Shown: positions 34,199 through 42,139 of the stretch, piece after piece
How positions within the stretch are numbered: the stretch's first letter is position 1
Layout: the number at the start of each line of letters is the position of its first letter
From: Actinomycetota bacterium
GTDB lineage: Bacteria > Actinomycetota > UBA4738 > HRBIN12
DNA: 64,000 bases
Assembly: GCA_026003015.1 (NCBI GenBank)
Contig: BPGL01000004.1
Location: 1-64,000, forward strand
Direction of reading: 5' to 3'
Translations under genes and position numbers: made by a program
Notes under the pieces: model-generated
Seen by the model: the letters and a program-made list of their open reading frames with translations, nothing else
What the model was told of the DNA's origin: nothing
Databases searched by the model: none

Positions 34199-35445
34199 GC
34201 GAGGCAAGCGTCGTCGCCGTCGGGACGCCGCAGACGTTCCGCCAACAGCTCGCCCGGGTCCTCGAGGTCGAGGTCGACGAGGTCGGCTGGGTCCAGTCGC
34301 CCACGGCCGCCGAGGAGCTCCTGATCGACGCCCACCACCCGATCGACGTCCTCGTGCTCTCGCCCGAGGTCAAGGAGCCCGACGCCCTGGGGCTCGCGGA
34401 GTTCGTCGGGCGCACCGCGCCCGGCACCGCGATCGTGCTCGTGCGCGACCACACCTGGAACGGGCTGCTGCCCGCCGCGATGCGGGCGGGCATCCGCGAC
34501 GTGGTCGACATGACGCAGGGCACCGAGGAGCTCCGCGAGGCCGTCGAGCGCGCGATCGTGTGGGCGACGAACCTGCGCTCGCAGACGGTGACCCGTCACG
34601 CCGACGCGAGCCGGACGACGCGGGGGCAGGTGATCTCCGTGTTCTCGTCGAAGGGCGGCTCGGGCAAGACGTTCGTCACCTCGAACCTCGCCGTGGCCGT
34701 GGCGCAGGTCACGAACAAGGACGTGGCCGTGGTCGACCTCGACGTCGACATGGGCGACGTGTTCACCTACTTCGGCCGCGAGCCGACCGCGTCGATCCAG
34801 GACCTGATGGCGCTCGGCGAGGGCGCCACGAGCGAGCGGATCCGCGAGGTCGGGGCCGAGGTCGCGCCCGGGGTGTGGGCGTTCGGCGCGCCGCCCGACC
34901 CGGCCGCCGAGCCGCCGGCCGGCGAGGCCGTGGGCAAGTTCCTGCGGGCCCTTCGCGGCGAGTTCGCCTACACGGTGGTCGACGCCTCGGTCGACTACTC
35001 CGACTCGGCGCTCGTGTGCTTCGACCTGTCGGACACGATCTGCCTCGTGACCGGACTCGACGTGGTCGGCGTCAAGCACCTCGCGAAGGCCTTGGACACG
35101 CTCCTCACGATCGGCCTGCCGAGGGAGCGGTTCCGGGTCGTGCTGAACCGAGCCGACTCCAAGGTCGGGCTCGACGCCGCCGACGTCGAGCGGGTGATGA
35201 AGATCCAGGTGGACGCGATGATCCCGTCGAGCCGCCTCGTGCCGACCTCGCTCAACAAGGGACGGCCGGTCGTGCTCGACGAGCCGAGCTCGGAGGTGTC
35301 CCGCGCGATCCTGCACCTCGCGGCGCGGTTCACGGCCGAGCGGGAGGAGACGCCCGCCGGCGAGGTCGACGCGTTCGCCGCCCAGCCCGACGCGGGTCGC
35401 CGCGGCCGCCGCCGTGGCCTGCTCGGCGCGTTCTCGAAGAGCTGA
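34195..35445 (+). CDS. cpaE: Pilus assembly ATPase TadZ/CpaE
   Basis: 416 residues. The N-terminal 120 or so form a receiver-like domain without a clear phospho-site (IDVLVLSPEVKEPDALGL). The C-terminal part is a ParA/MinD-type ATPase with the deviant Walker A FSSKGGSGKTFVTSNLAVAVAQ near residue 152, and VAVVDLDVDMGDVFTYFG. TadZ proteins place the pilus machine at its site in the cell. GTG 34195 overlaps the cpaB stop, so the two are coupled. An Arg-rich tail (GRRGRRRGLLG) ends the protein. Confidence 0.88.
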   Translation: MSEASVVAVGTPQTFRQQLARVLEVEVDEVGWVQSPTAAEELLIDAHHPIDVLVLSPEVKEPDALGLAEFVGRTAPGTAIVLVRDHTWNGLLPAAMRAGIRDVVDMTQGTEELREAVERAIVWATNLRSQTVTRHADASRTTRGQVISVFSSKGGSGKTFVTSNLAVAVAQVTNKDVAVVDLDVDMGDVFTYFGREPTASIQDLMALGEGATSERIREVGAEVAPGVWAFGAPPDPAAEPPAGEAVGKFLRALRGEFAYTVVDASVDYSDSALVCFDLSDTICLVTGLDVVGVKHLAKALDTLLTIGLPRERFRVVLNRADSKVGLDAADVERVMKIQVDAMIPSSRLVPTSLNKGRPVVLDEPSSEVSRAILHLAARFTAEREETPAGEVDAFAAQPDAGRRGRRRGLLGAFSKS

Positions 35446-35460
35446 TCAAGGAGGCCCCCG

Positions 35461-36780
35461 ATGTCCCTGGCAGACCGGCTGGCGAAGGCCCAGCAGCGCG
35501 ACCGCATCGCGGAGGTCCGCGCCCGCGTGCAGGAGCGGCTCGTGGAGTCCCTCGGCCCGCGCCTGTACGACGCGAGCCTGTCGGACAACGAGCTTGAGGG
35601 TCTCGTCCACCAGCGCCTGCGGGAGCTCCTCGACGAGGAAGAGGGGCCGCTCTCCGCGCAGGAGAAGCTCCTGATCGTCCGCCAGATCGGCGACAGCGTC
35701 CTGGGCCTCGGGCCGCTCGAGCCCTTCATCCGTGACCCGGAGGTCACGGAGATCATGGTGAACAACTGGGACACGATCTACGTCGAGCGCCAGGGCAAGC
35801 TGTACTGGACGGGCACGAAGTTCCACGACGAGCAGCAGCTGCGCCGCACGATCGACAAGATCGTCGGCAAGGTCGGCCGCCGCGTCGACGAGGCGAGCCC
35901 GTACGTGGACGCGCGGCTGCCCGACGGCTCGCGGGTGAACGCGATCATCCCGCCGCTCGCGATCGACGGGCCGTGCCTGACGATCCGAAAGTTCGCCGCC
36001 GACCCCTACCAGGCCGACGACCTCGTCGAGTTCGGCACGATGAGCTCGGCGGTGTCGAAGTTCCTCGAGGCCTGCGTCCGAGGCCGGATCAACATCCTCG
36101 TGGCCGGCGGCACCGGTGCCGGGAAGACGACCACCCTGAACGTCCTGTCCTCGTTCATCCCCGACGACGAGCGGATCATCACGATCGAGGACGCCGCGGA
36201 GCTTCGCCTGCAGCAGCCGCACGTCGTGCGGCTCGAGGCGCGGCCGCCGAACATCGAGGGCAAGGGCCAGGTCACGATCCGCGACCTCGTCCGCAACGCC
36301 CTGCGGATGCGACCCGACCGCATCGTGGTCGGCGAGGTGCGCGGCGCCGAGGCCCTGGACATGCTCCAGGCGATGAACACCGGCCACGACGGGTCGATCT
36401 CGACGATCCACTGCAACTCGCCGCGCGACGCCCTGAGCCGGCTGGAGACGATCACGATGATGGCCGGCATGGAGCTGTCGAACAAGGCGATCCGCGAGCA
36501 GATCGCCTCGGCGATCCAGCTGATCGTCTACCAGCAGCGGCTGAAGGACGGCACCCGCCGCTTCACCCACGTGACCGAGGTCGCCGGGATGGAGGGTGAC
36601 GTGATCACGCTGCAGGACATCTTCCTGTTCGACTTCGCCGCCGGCATCGACGAGGAGGGGCGGTTCCGCGGCCGGCTGAAGTCCACGGGCCTGCGGCCGA
36701 AGTTCCTCGACAAGCTCCAGGAGCGGGGCGTCTACGTCGACCCGGACATCTTCGCGCTCGAGCCGAAGGGCAGGCCATGA
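35461..36780 (+). CDS. tadA: Tad secretion ATPase TadA/CpaF
   Basis: 439 residues, hexameric type II/IV secretion ATPase that powers Flp pilus extension and retraction. Seen are the family N-domain (DPEVTEIMVNNWDTIYVERQGKL), Walker A GGTGAGKTTTLNVLSS near residue 216, the Asp box ITIEDAAELRLQQPHVVRLE, Walker B-like RPDRIVVGEVRGAEALDML and the His box HDGSISTIHCNSPRDAL. AAGGAGG lies about nine bases before ATG 35461. The stop overlaps tadB. Confidence 0.95.
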   Translation: MSLADRLAKAQQRDRIAEVRARVQERLVESLGPRLYDASLSDNELEGLVHQRLRELLDEEEGPLSAQEKLLIVRQIGDSVLGLGPLEPFIRDPEVTEIMVNNWDTIYVERQGKLYWTGTKFHDEQQLRRTIDKIVGKVGRRVDEASPYVDARLPDGSRVNAIIPPLAIDGPCLTIRKFAADPYQADDLVEFGTMSSAVSKFLEACVRGRINILVAGGTGAGKTTTLNVLSSFIPDDERIITIEDAAELRLQQPHVVRLEARPPNIEGKGQVTIRDLVRNALRMRPDRIVVGEVRGAEALDMLQAMNTGHDGSISTIHCNSPRDALSRLETITMMAGMELSNKAIREQIASAIQLIVYQQRLKDGTRRFTHVTEVAGMEGDVITLQDIFLFDFAAGIDEEGRFRGRLKSTGLRPKFLDKLQERGVYVDPDIFALEPKGRP

Positions 36781-37775
36781 GCCCGGAGTTCTGGACGAGC
36801 TCGACCGCGCAGATCATCATCGCGGTCCTCGTCGGCGCGGTCGCGTTCTTCCTCGCCTGGTTCTTGCTCGGAACCGCCGCCCGGGCGCGCGCCGAGCGCG
36901 AGGTCGAGGAGCGGATGCGCGCGGTGATCCGCCCCGGTCGGGGAACGACGCAACAGGCGAGCACCGGGTCCGGCGGCTGGATCCCCGCCCAGGTCACGCG
37001 GTTCGGGCAGCGCTTCGCCGAGGCCCAGGGCTTCTCCGAGCGCCTCGACGCCCGGCTCGAGGCGGCCGGCGTCAGCCTTCGCTCGGGCGAGTTCGTCGTC
37101 GCCTCCGTCGGCTCGGCGATCCTCGGGGCGGTGCTCGGCGCAGCGCTGCTGCGCGACCTCCTGCTGGCCCTGGTGGTCGGGGCGGTCGGGCTCGCCGCAC
37201 CGACGATCGCGCTGCGCGTCGCGCTGGATCGGCGGGCGGACCGTCTGCGCGAGCAGCTGCCCGACGTGCTCACGATCATGGCGTCGTCGCTGCGCGCGGG
37301 GCACAGCTTCCTGCAGTCGCTCGACACCGTGGCCAAGGAGATCGCGCAGCCGGCCGCGGCGGAGTTCCAGCGCGTGGTCGCCGAGATCCGTCTAGGGCGG
37401 CCCGCCGAGGACGCGCTCGAGGCTCTCGCGGAGCGCGTCGGCAGCGACGACTTCAAGTGGGCCGTGCTCGCGGTGAACATCCAGCGGGAGGTCGGCGGCA
37501 ACCTCGCGGAGATCCTCGACAACGTCGCCTCGACCCTGCGGGAGCGCGCGACGATCCGTCGGCAGATCCGCGTGCTCACCTCGGAAGGCCGCCTCTCGGC
37601 CTGGGTCCTGGCCCTGTTGCCGATCGGCATCGCGCTGTACATGTTCGCGGTGAACCCGGACTACATCTCCCTGCTGTTCACGACCACCATCGGGCTCGTG
37701 ATGACGATCACGGCGGCGTGCCTGCTCGTGCTCGGCATCCTGTGGATGAGGAAGATCGTGGATATCGATGTCTGA
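36777..37775 (+). CDS. tadB: Tad pilus inner-membrane platform protein TadB
   Basis: 332 residues with an N-terminal helix, two helices in the middle (LLLALVVGAVGLAAPTIAL) and two at the C-terminus, and a type II secretion GspF domain (QLPDVLTIMASSLRAGHSFLQSLD, AEEFQRV-like AAEFQRVVAEIRLG, VNIQREVGGNLAEILDNVASTLRER). It forms the membrane platform on which TadA acts. Start ATG 36777 overlaps tadA and the end overlaps tadC by eight bases, so the three are one translational unit. Confidence 0.92.
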   Translation: MSPEFWTSSTAQIIIAVLVGAVAFFLAWFLLGTAARARAEREVEERMRAVIRPGRGTTQQASTGSGGWIPAQVTRFGQRFAEAQGFSERLDARLEAAGVSLRSGEFVVASVGSAILGAVLGAALLRDLLLALVVGAVGLAAPTIALRVALDRRADRLREQLPDVLTIMASSLRAGHSFLQSLDTVAKEIAQPAAAEFQRVVAEIRLGRPAEDALEALAERVGSDDFKWAVLAVNIQREVGGNLAEILDNVASTLRERATIRRQIRVLTSEGRLSAWVLALLPIGIALYMFAVNPDYISLLFTTTIGLVMTITAACLLVLGILWMRKIVDIDV

Positions 37776-38718
37776 GGTCTGGCTCGTTCTCGCCGTCGGG
37801 TGCCTGTTCTTCGCGATCGTGATGATCGGCGTGTTCGTCGATCAGACGCTCGCCGAGCGCCGCCGTGCCGTGCGGATTCTGGAGTCCCAGGTGGTCACGG
37901 CCGGCGGGGCGAGCCAGGCAGCCGTGAACCTGCGCGAACAGGAGCTCGCCGAGAACTTCGCGACGCGCGTGCTGGTGCCGATCGTGGGGCGCGCCGCGCG
38001 GATCGCCCGGCGCGTCACACCGCTCGACACCCGGGATCGGATCGCGCGCAAGCTCGTGCTCGCCGGCAGCCCGGCGGGCTGGGACGCCGAGCGCGTGCTC
38101 GCGTTCAAGATCATCGGGGCGGTCGGCGGGTTCGTGCTCGCGCTGGCCGTCGGCCAGCTCATGGATCTCGCGCCGTTCCTGCGGATCGTGGTCGCGGGCC
38201 TGCTGACGTTCGCGGGTTTCGTCGCGCCCGACTCGATCCTCAACCGCAAGGTCGAGGAGCGTCAGCGCGACATCCTGCGGACCCTGTCGGATACGCTGGA
38301 CCTGCTCACGATCTCGGTCGAGGCGGGGCTGTCGCTGAACGCCGCGATCGCCCAGGTCGTGCAGAACGTGCCCGGGGTGCTGTCCGCGGAGTTCGCCCGC
38401 ATGCTCCAGGAGATCCAGCTGGGGGTCCCGCGCGCCGACGCGTTCCGCAACCTCGCCGAGCGGACCGACGTCGACGAGCTGAACGCCTTCTCCCTCGCGA
38501 TGATCCAGGCCGACGTCTTCGGCGTCTCGATCGCGAGCGTGTTGCGCACACAAGCCCAGCAGTTGCGCATCAAGCGACGTCAGTGGGCCGAGCAGAAGGC
38601 GCAGCAGACGCCGGTCAAGATCGTGTTCCCGCTGATCCTGTGCATCCTCCCGGCCCTGTTCGTCGTCATCGTGGGGCCGGGCGCGATCCAGATCTGGGAG
38701 CAGTTCATCAACGCCTGA
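37768..38718 (+). CDS. tadC: Tad pilus inner-membrane platform protein TadC
   Basis: 316 residues, paralogue and partner of TadB. GspF features are DTLDLLTISVEAGLSLNAAIAQV, EFARMLQEIQLGVPRADAFRNLAERTDV and LNAFSLAMIQADVFGVSIASVLRTQAQQLR, with a C-terminal helix KIVFPLILCILPALFVVIVGPG. It closes the cluster of overlapping tad genes. The next gene is 182 bases downstream and has its own promoter-like sequence. Confidence 0.92.
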   Translation: MSEVWLVLAVGCLFFAIVMIGVFVDQTLAERRRAVRILESQVVTAGGASQAAVNLREQELAENFATRVLVPIVGRAARIARRVTPLDTRDRIARKLVLAGSPAGWDAERVLAFKIIGAVGGFVLALAVGQLMDLAPFLRIVVAGLLTFAGFVAPDSILNRKVEERQRDILRTLSDTLDLLTISVEAGLSLNAAIAQVVQNVPGVLSAEFARMLQEIQLGVPRADAFRNLAERTDVDELNAFSLAMIQADVFGVSIASVLRTQAQQLRIKRRQWAEQKAQQTPVKIVFPLILCILPALFVVIVGPGAIQIWEQFINA

Positions 38719-38806
38719 GGGCTCGGCGCCCCGCCCCCCGCCCGGGCCTGCCGGGCGGCTCGGCGGCCGGGGGAGGGCTTCCGGGGAAGAAATAGCCCTT
38801 CGGAGG

Positions 38807-38836
38807 TTGCGTGCCGTAGTCCGTCCGGCCTAACAT
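38807..38836 (+). promoter_or_regulatory. Putative promoter of the small surface-protein gene (TTGCGT-18-TAACAT)
   Basis: TTGCGT at 38807-38812 and TAACAT at 38831-38836 are 18 bases apart. Transcription would begin near 38843, leaving a leader of about 58 bases with AAGGAGGAAGG before ATG 38901. The rest of the 182-base gap after tadC is GC-rich and holds no gene. Confidence 0.45.
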
Positions 38837-38900
38837 CGCCCAGCGGACGGGAGCCCGTTCCCGGTTCGAGCTCGAGCAACGGCAAGGAGGAAGGATCCCG

Positions 38901-39140
38901 ATGAAGAGGATCGCAGCGGTACTCACGCTCGCGACCACCGCGGTGATCGCGACGGCGACGGCCGCCCTCGCCGACAACTACCCGCCCGTCGTCGAGGGCG
39001 GTGGGGGCGCGGCGGGCGGCGGTGGCACCGCCTTCACGGGCGGCGACGTCACCGGCGCGCTGGTCGCGATCGCGGTGCTGATCGTGGTCGGCTTCGTCGC
39101 CCTCACGGTGGCCCGGCGCCGGGCCGCCCGGGTGGCCTAA
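38901..39140 (+). CDS. Small secreted protein with sorting-signal-like tail
   Basis: 79 residues. A clear signal peptide (KRIAAVLTLATTAVIATATAALAD) leaves a mature part that is only a Pro/Gly stretch (NYPPVVEGGGGAAGGGG), then TAFTGGD, a hydrophobic helix (VTGALVAIAVLIVVGFVALTV) and a basic RRRAARVA end. The AFTG-helix-Arg layout matches actinobacterial sortase substrates (LAxTG/LPxTG type), with Thr where Leu is expected. After sorting, fewer than 20 residues would be displayed. It has its own promoter, a strong ribosome-binding site and a terminator, so it is probably well expressed. I do not recognise a family. Confidence 0.6.
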   Translation: MKRIAAVLTLATTAVIATATAALADNYPPVVEGGGGAAGGGGTAFTGGDVTGALVAIAVLIVVGFVALTVARRRAARVA

Positions 39141-39163
39141 GGGCGACCCCGGCGAGGCCCGTT

Positions 39164-39199
39164 CGAAGGCCGGCGTCCAGCGACGGACGCCGGCCTTCG
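39164..39199. terminator. Perfect 15-bp hairpin, probably a bidirectional terminator
   Basis: Left arm 39164-39178 and right arm 39185-39199 are exact reverse complements around the six-base loop AGCGAC. No T-tract follows on either side. It lies between the convergent small surface-protein gene (stop 39140) and DUF4012 gene (stop 39226), where it can end both transcripts. Confidence 0.8.
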
Positions 39200-39225
39200 G
39201 CGTTCCCGCGGGCGTGCGGCCGCGC

Positions 39226-41214
39226 CTACAGGCCGCCGAGGGGCCGCAGGAGGTTCCGCCCCCAGCGCAGCGGCACCGGGGCTGAGAACCGGACCTCGAG
39301 CTCCATCCGGTCGGGCATCGCGCCCCGCCAGGTGGCGACCCCGCCCTCCACGGTCATCGGGGCGCTCGTCCAGGTGATCTGGCAGCCGTCCGGCGCCCGG
39401 ACGGTGATCGTGAGCTCGGTCGGCAGGACGGTCGTCTGGCCGAGGACCGTCAGTCGGTAGCGGCCGGCCGAGGCGTTCCCCGTCCACACCCCGCTCGTCG
39501 TCGTGACGACCTCGATCGTGCGGCTGGACCCGGCCGGCAGGACCCCGAAGTCGCGCAGCCGGGGGATCCCGAGCTCGCGCTCCCACGCGAAGCGCCCCGG
39601 GGCTCCGTCGACCGTGCCGTCGACGAACGTGCAGGGGTCGTGGCAGGCGATCGTGGTGATCGGACGGAGGTCCCCGGCCTCGAGCCCCCCGACGAACGGG
39701 CCGAGCAGCTCCCGAGGGCCCCTGGCCGGCGCCTGGTTGTCCAGGCGCACGCGGGTCGTCCCGATCGCCTCGCCCCGTCCGCCGAGGCGGACCTCGTACG
39801 CGACGCTGCGGCGGGTGAAGGTGTCGACCTTGTTGCCCGACCCGTTGTTCACGGTAACGGCCACGACGTCGCTGCCCGCGGGCGCCGCGTAGGCGCCGTC
39901 GGCGCCGGTGAGCGAGAGCCCCTCCTGGAACGTGGGGTCGGTCGAGTAGATCCCGAGGTGGCCGTCGGCGACGACGGCCGCCAGCACGCGGAGGTGCGCG
40001 TCCGGGTCGCCGTCGCCCTGCAGGAACCGGCGGACGACCTCGATCGCGAGGTCGCCCAGCAACCCCTTGTGCTCGGCGTCGGTCCAGGCCTTCGTGTAGG
40101 CCTCGGCGGTGACGAACCGCACGACACGTCCGGCCGCGAGCCGCAGGTCGGTGCCGGGGACCCGGATGGGCCCGGTCACGCGCATCATCGCCTCCAGGGC
40201 GAACGGGTCGGCGGTGAGGACGCCGTCGAGGCGCTCCCCGGTGGCCGAGGCGTACGCCCCGAGCGCGGCGCGGGCGGCGGAGGGCAGGTCCGGCGTCATG
40301 TTGATGTTGCGCCAGTCCCTCAGGGCCCCGTACTGGTCGTAGAGCCGGCGGTAGTCGGGGCTCGGCGCCGGGATCTCCTCGGGGTCGGTCGGGGGCAGGG
40401 TGCGGATCGGACGCACCGGGGCGAACCGCGGCCGGCCGTCGCGCAGCTCGAGCACCGTGTAGGCGCCCCACAGGCCCCCGGTTCCCCGCAGCTCCGCCGG
40501 GTTCTCCGGGGTCACGAGGTAGCGGCGGACCCCGTCGGCCCCGGCGAAGCGGGGGAGAGCGGCGAGCAGGCGCTCGGCCCCCCGCAGGGTGCGGGCGAGC
40601 TCGCCCATCTCGTGCTCGGCGCCCCAGCGGGCCTCGGACAGCTCGCCGAGCAGGAACGCGGCGGGAGCCTCCGCCACGCGCCGGCCGCCCTCCTCGACCC
40701 GGTCGGCCGCCGCCGCCACCGGCCCGGCGAGGCGCGCCGCGGCCTCCAGGGGCAGCCGCCCGTCCCGTGGGGCGAGGGCGGCGAGCCCGCCGGGCAGCGC
40801 CTCGACCGCGCGGGCCAGCTCCTCCGCCGCTTCGGCCGCCGCGGCCCCGGCGTGCGCGATCGCCACCGCCGCATCGACGTTGTTGCCGAGGAAGGGGAGC
40901 CACGTACCGACCCGCGCGAGCGCCCCGTCGCCCCGGGCCGCGGCGGCGGCGAAGGCCGCCTCGGCCGCCCCGGCCTCCTGTTCCGCCCGATCGAGGCGCC
41001 CCGCGAGGATCGCGCGGCGTGCCTCGCGGGCCGCCCGCTCGCCCCGCTGCAGGTCGGCTCGCATCGACAGGAGCGTGAGCGCCGCCGCCCCGGCGCTGAG
41101 CACGAGGAACGCCGCGACCGCGAGGATCGCCGCGAGGGCAAGGCCGCGGCGGGGACGACGGAAGGGCGTGGGGCGCGCGGGCGCGTCGACGGAGGCGGGG
41201 GAGGTGGCGGTCAT
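39226..41214 (-). CDS. DUF4012 domain protein, membrane-anchored
   Basis: 662 residues: a Pro-rich N-terminus, one membrane helix (LALAAILAVAAFLVLSAGAAAL), an Ala-rich coiled-coil region (about 60-210), then the DUF4012 domain starting RRYLVTPENPAELRGTGGLWGAYTVLEL and going on to RRLYDQYGALRDWRNINMTPDLPSAAR and GVLTADPFALEAMM. NPAELRGTGG is the signature of this family, which is linked by genome context to surface polysaccharides in actinobacteria. The C-terminal 200 residues look like two beta-rich domains. The minus-strand box TACGCT at 41242-41247 is a likely -10. Confidence 0.82.
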   Translation of the reverse strand: MTATSPASVDAPARPTPFRRPRRGLALAAILAVAAFLVLSAGAAALTLLSMRADLQRGERAAREARRAILAGRLDRAEQEAGAAEAAFAAAAARGDGALARVGTWLPFLGNNVDAAVAIAHAGAAAAEAAEELARAVEALPGGLAALAPRDGRLPLEAAARLAGPVAAAADRVEEGGRRVAEAPAAFLLGELSEARWGAEHEMGELARTLRGAERLLAALPRFAGADGVRRYLVTPENPAELRGTGGLWGAYTVLELRDGRPRFAPVRPIRTLPPTDPEEIPAPSPDYRRLYDQYGALRDWRNINMTPDLPSAARAALGAYASATGERLDGVLTADPFALEAMMRVTGPIRVPGTDLRLAAGRVVRFVTAEAYTKAWTDAEHKGLLGDLAIEVVRRFLQGDGDPDAHLRVLAAVVADGHLGIYSTDPTFQEGLSLTGADGAYAAPAGSDVVAVTVNNGSGNKVDTFTRRSVAYEVRLGGRGEAIGTTRVRLDNQAPARGPRELLGPFVGGLEAGDLRPITTIACHDPCTFVDGTVDGAPGRFAWERELGIPRLRDFGVLPAGSSRTIEVVTTTSGVWTGNASAGRYRLTVLGQTTVLPTELTITVRAPDGCQITWTSAPMTVEGGVATWRGAMPDRMELEVRFSAPVPLRWGRNLLRPLGGL

Positions 41215-41241
41215 CGCTGGCGGACTCGCGCGGGGAACCCC

Positions 41242-41247
41242 AGCGTA
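41242..41247 (-). promoter_or_regulatory. Putative -10 box (TACGCT) of the DUF4012 gene
   Basis: On the minus strand TACGCT lies 27 bases before ATG 41214. A related plus-strand box lies 30 bases away, and the two sit in an imperfect inverted repeat (GTAGCAGGCC and its near complement). Confidence 0.35.
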
Positions 41248-41276
41248 GCAGGCCGGGTACGCCCGGGGGCCGCTGC

Positions 41277-41282
41277 TACCCT
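41277..41282 (+). promoter_or_regulatory. Putative -10 box (TACCCT) of pheA
   Basis: TACCCT would start transcription near 41289 and give a leader of about 29 bases that contains GGAGG at 41308-41312. That ribosome-binding site suits GTG 41318 better than GTG 41312. Confidence 0.4.
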
Positions 41283-41317
41283 GACGCCGCGATGGGGCTC
41301 GCGGACCGGAGGTGCGG

Positions 41318-42139
41318 GTGAAGGTCGCCTACCAGGGCGAGACCGGCGCGTACAGCGAGCGGGTCGTGCGGGACCTGTTCCCCGACGCCGAGCCCCTGCC
41401 CTGCCCGACCGTGCGCCTGGTGTTCTCCCGCGTGACGAGCGGCGAGGCCGCCTTCGGCGTCGTTCCGCTCGAGAACTCCCAGGCGGGCTCGGTCAACGAG
41501 ACCTACGACCTGCTGCAGCACACCGATCTCCTGCGGATCGTGGGCGAGAGCGTCGTGCGCATCGACCACGCCCTGCTCGGTGTGCCCGGCGCCCGCCTCG
41601 AGGACGTCCGTCGCGCCCGCAGCCACTGGCAGGCGCTCGCCCAGTGCGAGGACTTCCTGGCGGCGATGCGGATCGAGCCGGTGCCGGTCCACGACACGGC
41701 CGGCGCGGCGCGGATGATCGCGGAGTCCGGGGCGACCGACGAGGCGGCGATCGCGAGCGTGGAGGCCGCGCAGATCTTCGGCCTCGCGGTGCTGGCCGAG
41801 CACATCCAGTCGGAGAAGGACAACTACACGAAGTTCGCCGTGATCGGGCGCGAGGACCCCGGCCTCGGTCCCCACGACAAGACCTCGCTCGTCATGGCGG
41901 TGCTCGACGAGCCCGGGTCGCTGCTCGCCTCGCTCGAGCCCTTCGCGAAGCGCCGGATCAACCTGCACAAGCTCGAGTCCCGCCCCCGACGGGGGAAGCC
42001 GTTCGAGTACGTGATGTACGTCGACGTCATGGCGGCGGGCGACGACCCGGCGCTCGAGGAGGCGCTCGAGGAGGTGCGGGCCCACACCTCGTTCCTGCGG
42101 GTCCTCGGCTCCTACCGCTCGGCGCCGACGCCGGTCTGA
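41318..42139 (+). CDS. pheA: Prephenate dehydratase
   Basis: 273 residues, converting prephenate to phenylpyruvate for phenylalanine synthesis. The catalytic domain has VAYQGETGAYSERVV, the FGVVPLENSQAGSV segment and DNYTKFAVIGR; most relatives have TRF where this has TKF. The ACT regulatory domain follows (TSLVMAVLDEPGSLLASLEPFAKRRINLHKLESRP), so feedback control by phenylalanine is likely. I chose GTG 41318 because GGAGG lies five bases before it; GTG 41312 overlaps that site. The stop overlaps the next ATG (TGATG). Confidence 0.92.
   Translation: MKVAYQGETGAYSERVVRDLFPDAEPLPCPTVRLVFSRVTSGEAAFGVVPLENSQAGSVNETYDLLQHTDLLRIVGESVVRIDHALLGVPGARLEDVRRARSHWQALAQCEDFLAAMRIEPVPVHDTAGAARMIAESGATDEAAIASVEAAQIFGLAVLAEHIQSEKDNYTKFAVIGREDPGLGPHDKTSLVMAVLDEPGSLLASLEPFAKRRINLHKLESRPRRGKPFEYVMYVDVMAAGDDPALEEALEEVRAHTSFLRVLGSYRSAPTPV

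Noticed and set aside
38719..38806. Possible c-di-GMP riboswitch between tadC and the small surface-protein gene
   Set aside because: The region is GC-rich with short repeats but lacks the conserved core of GEMM riboswitches.
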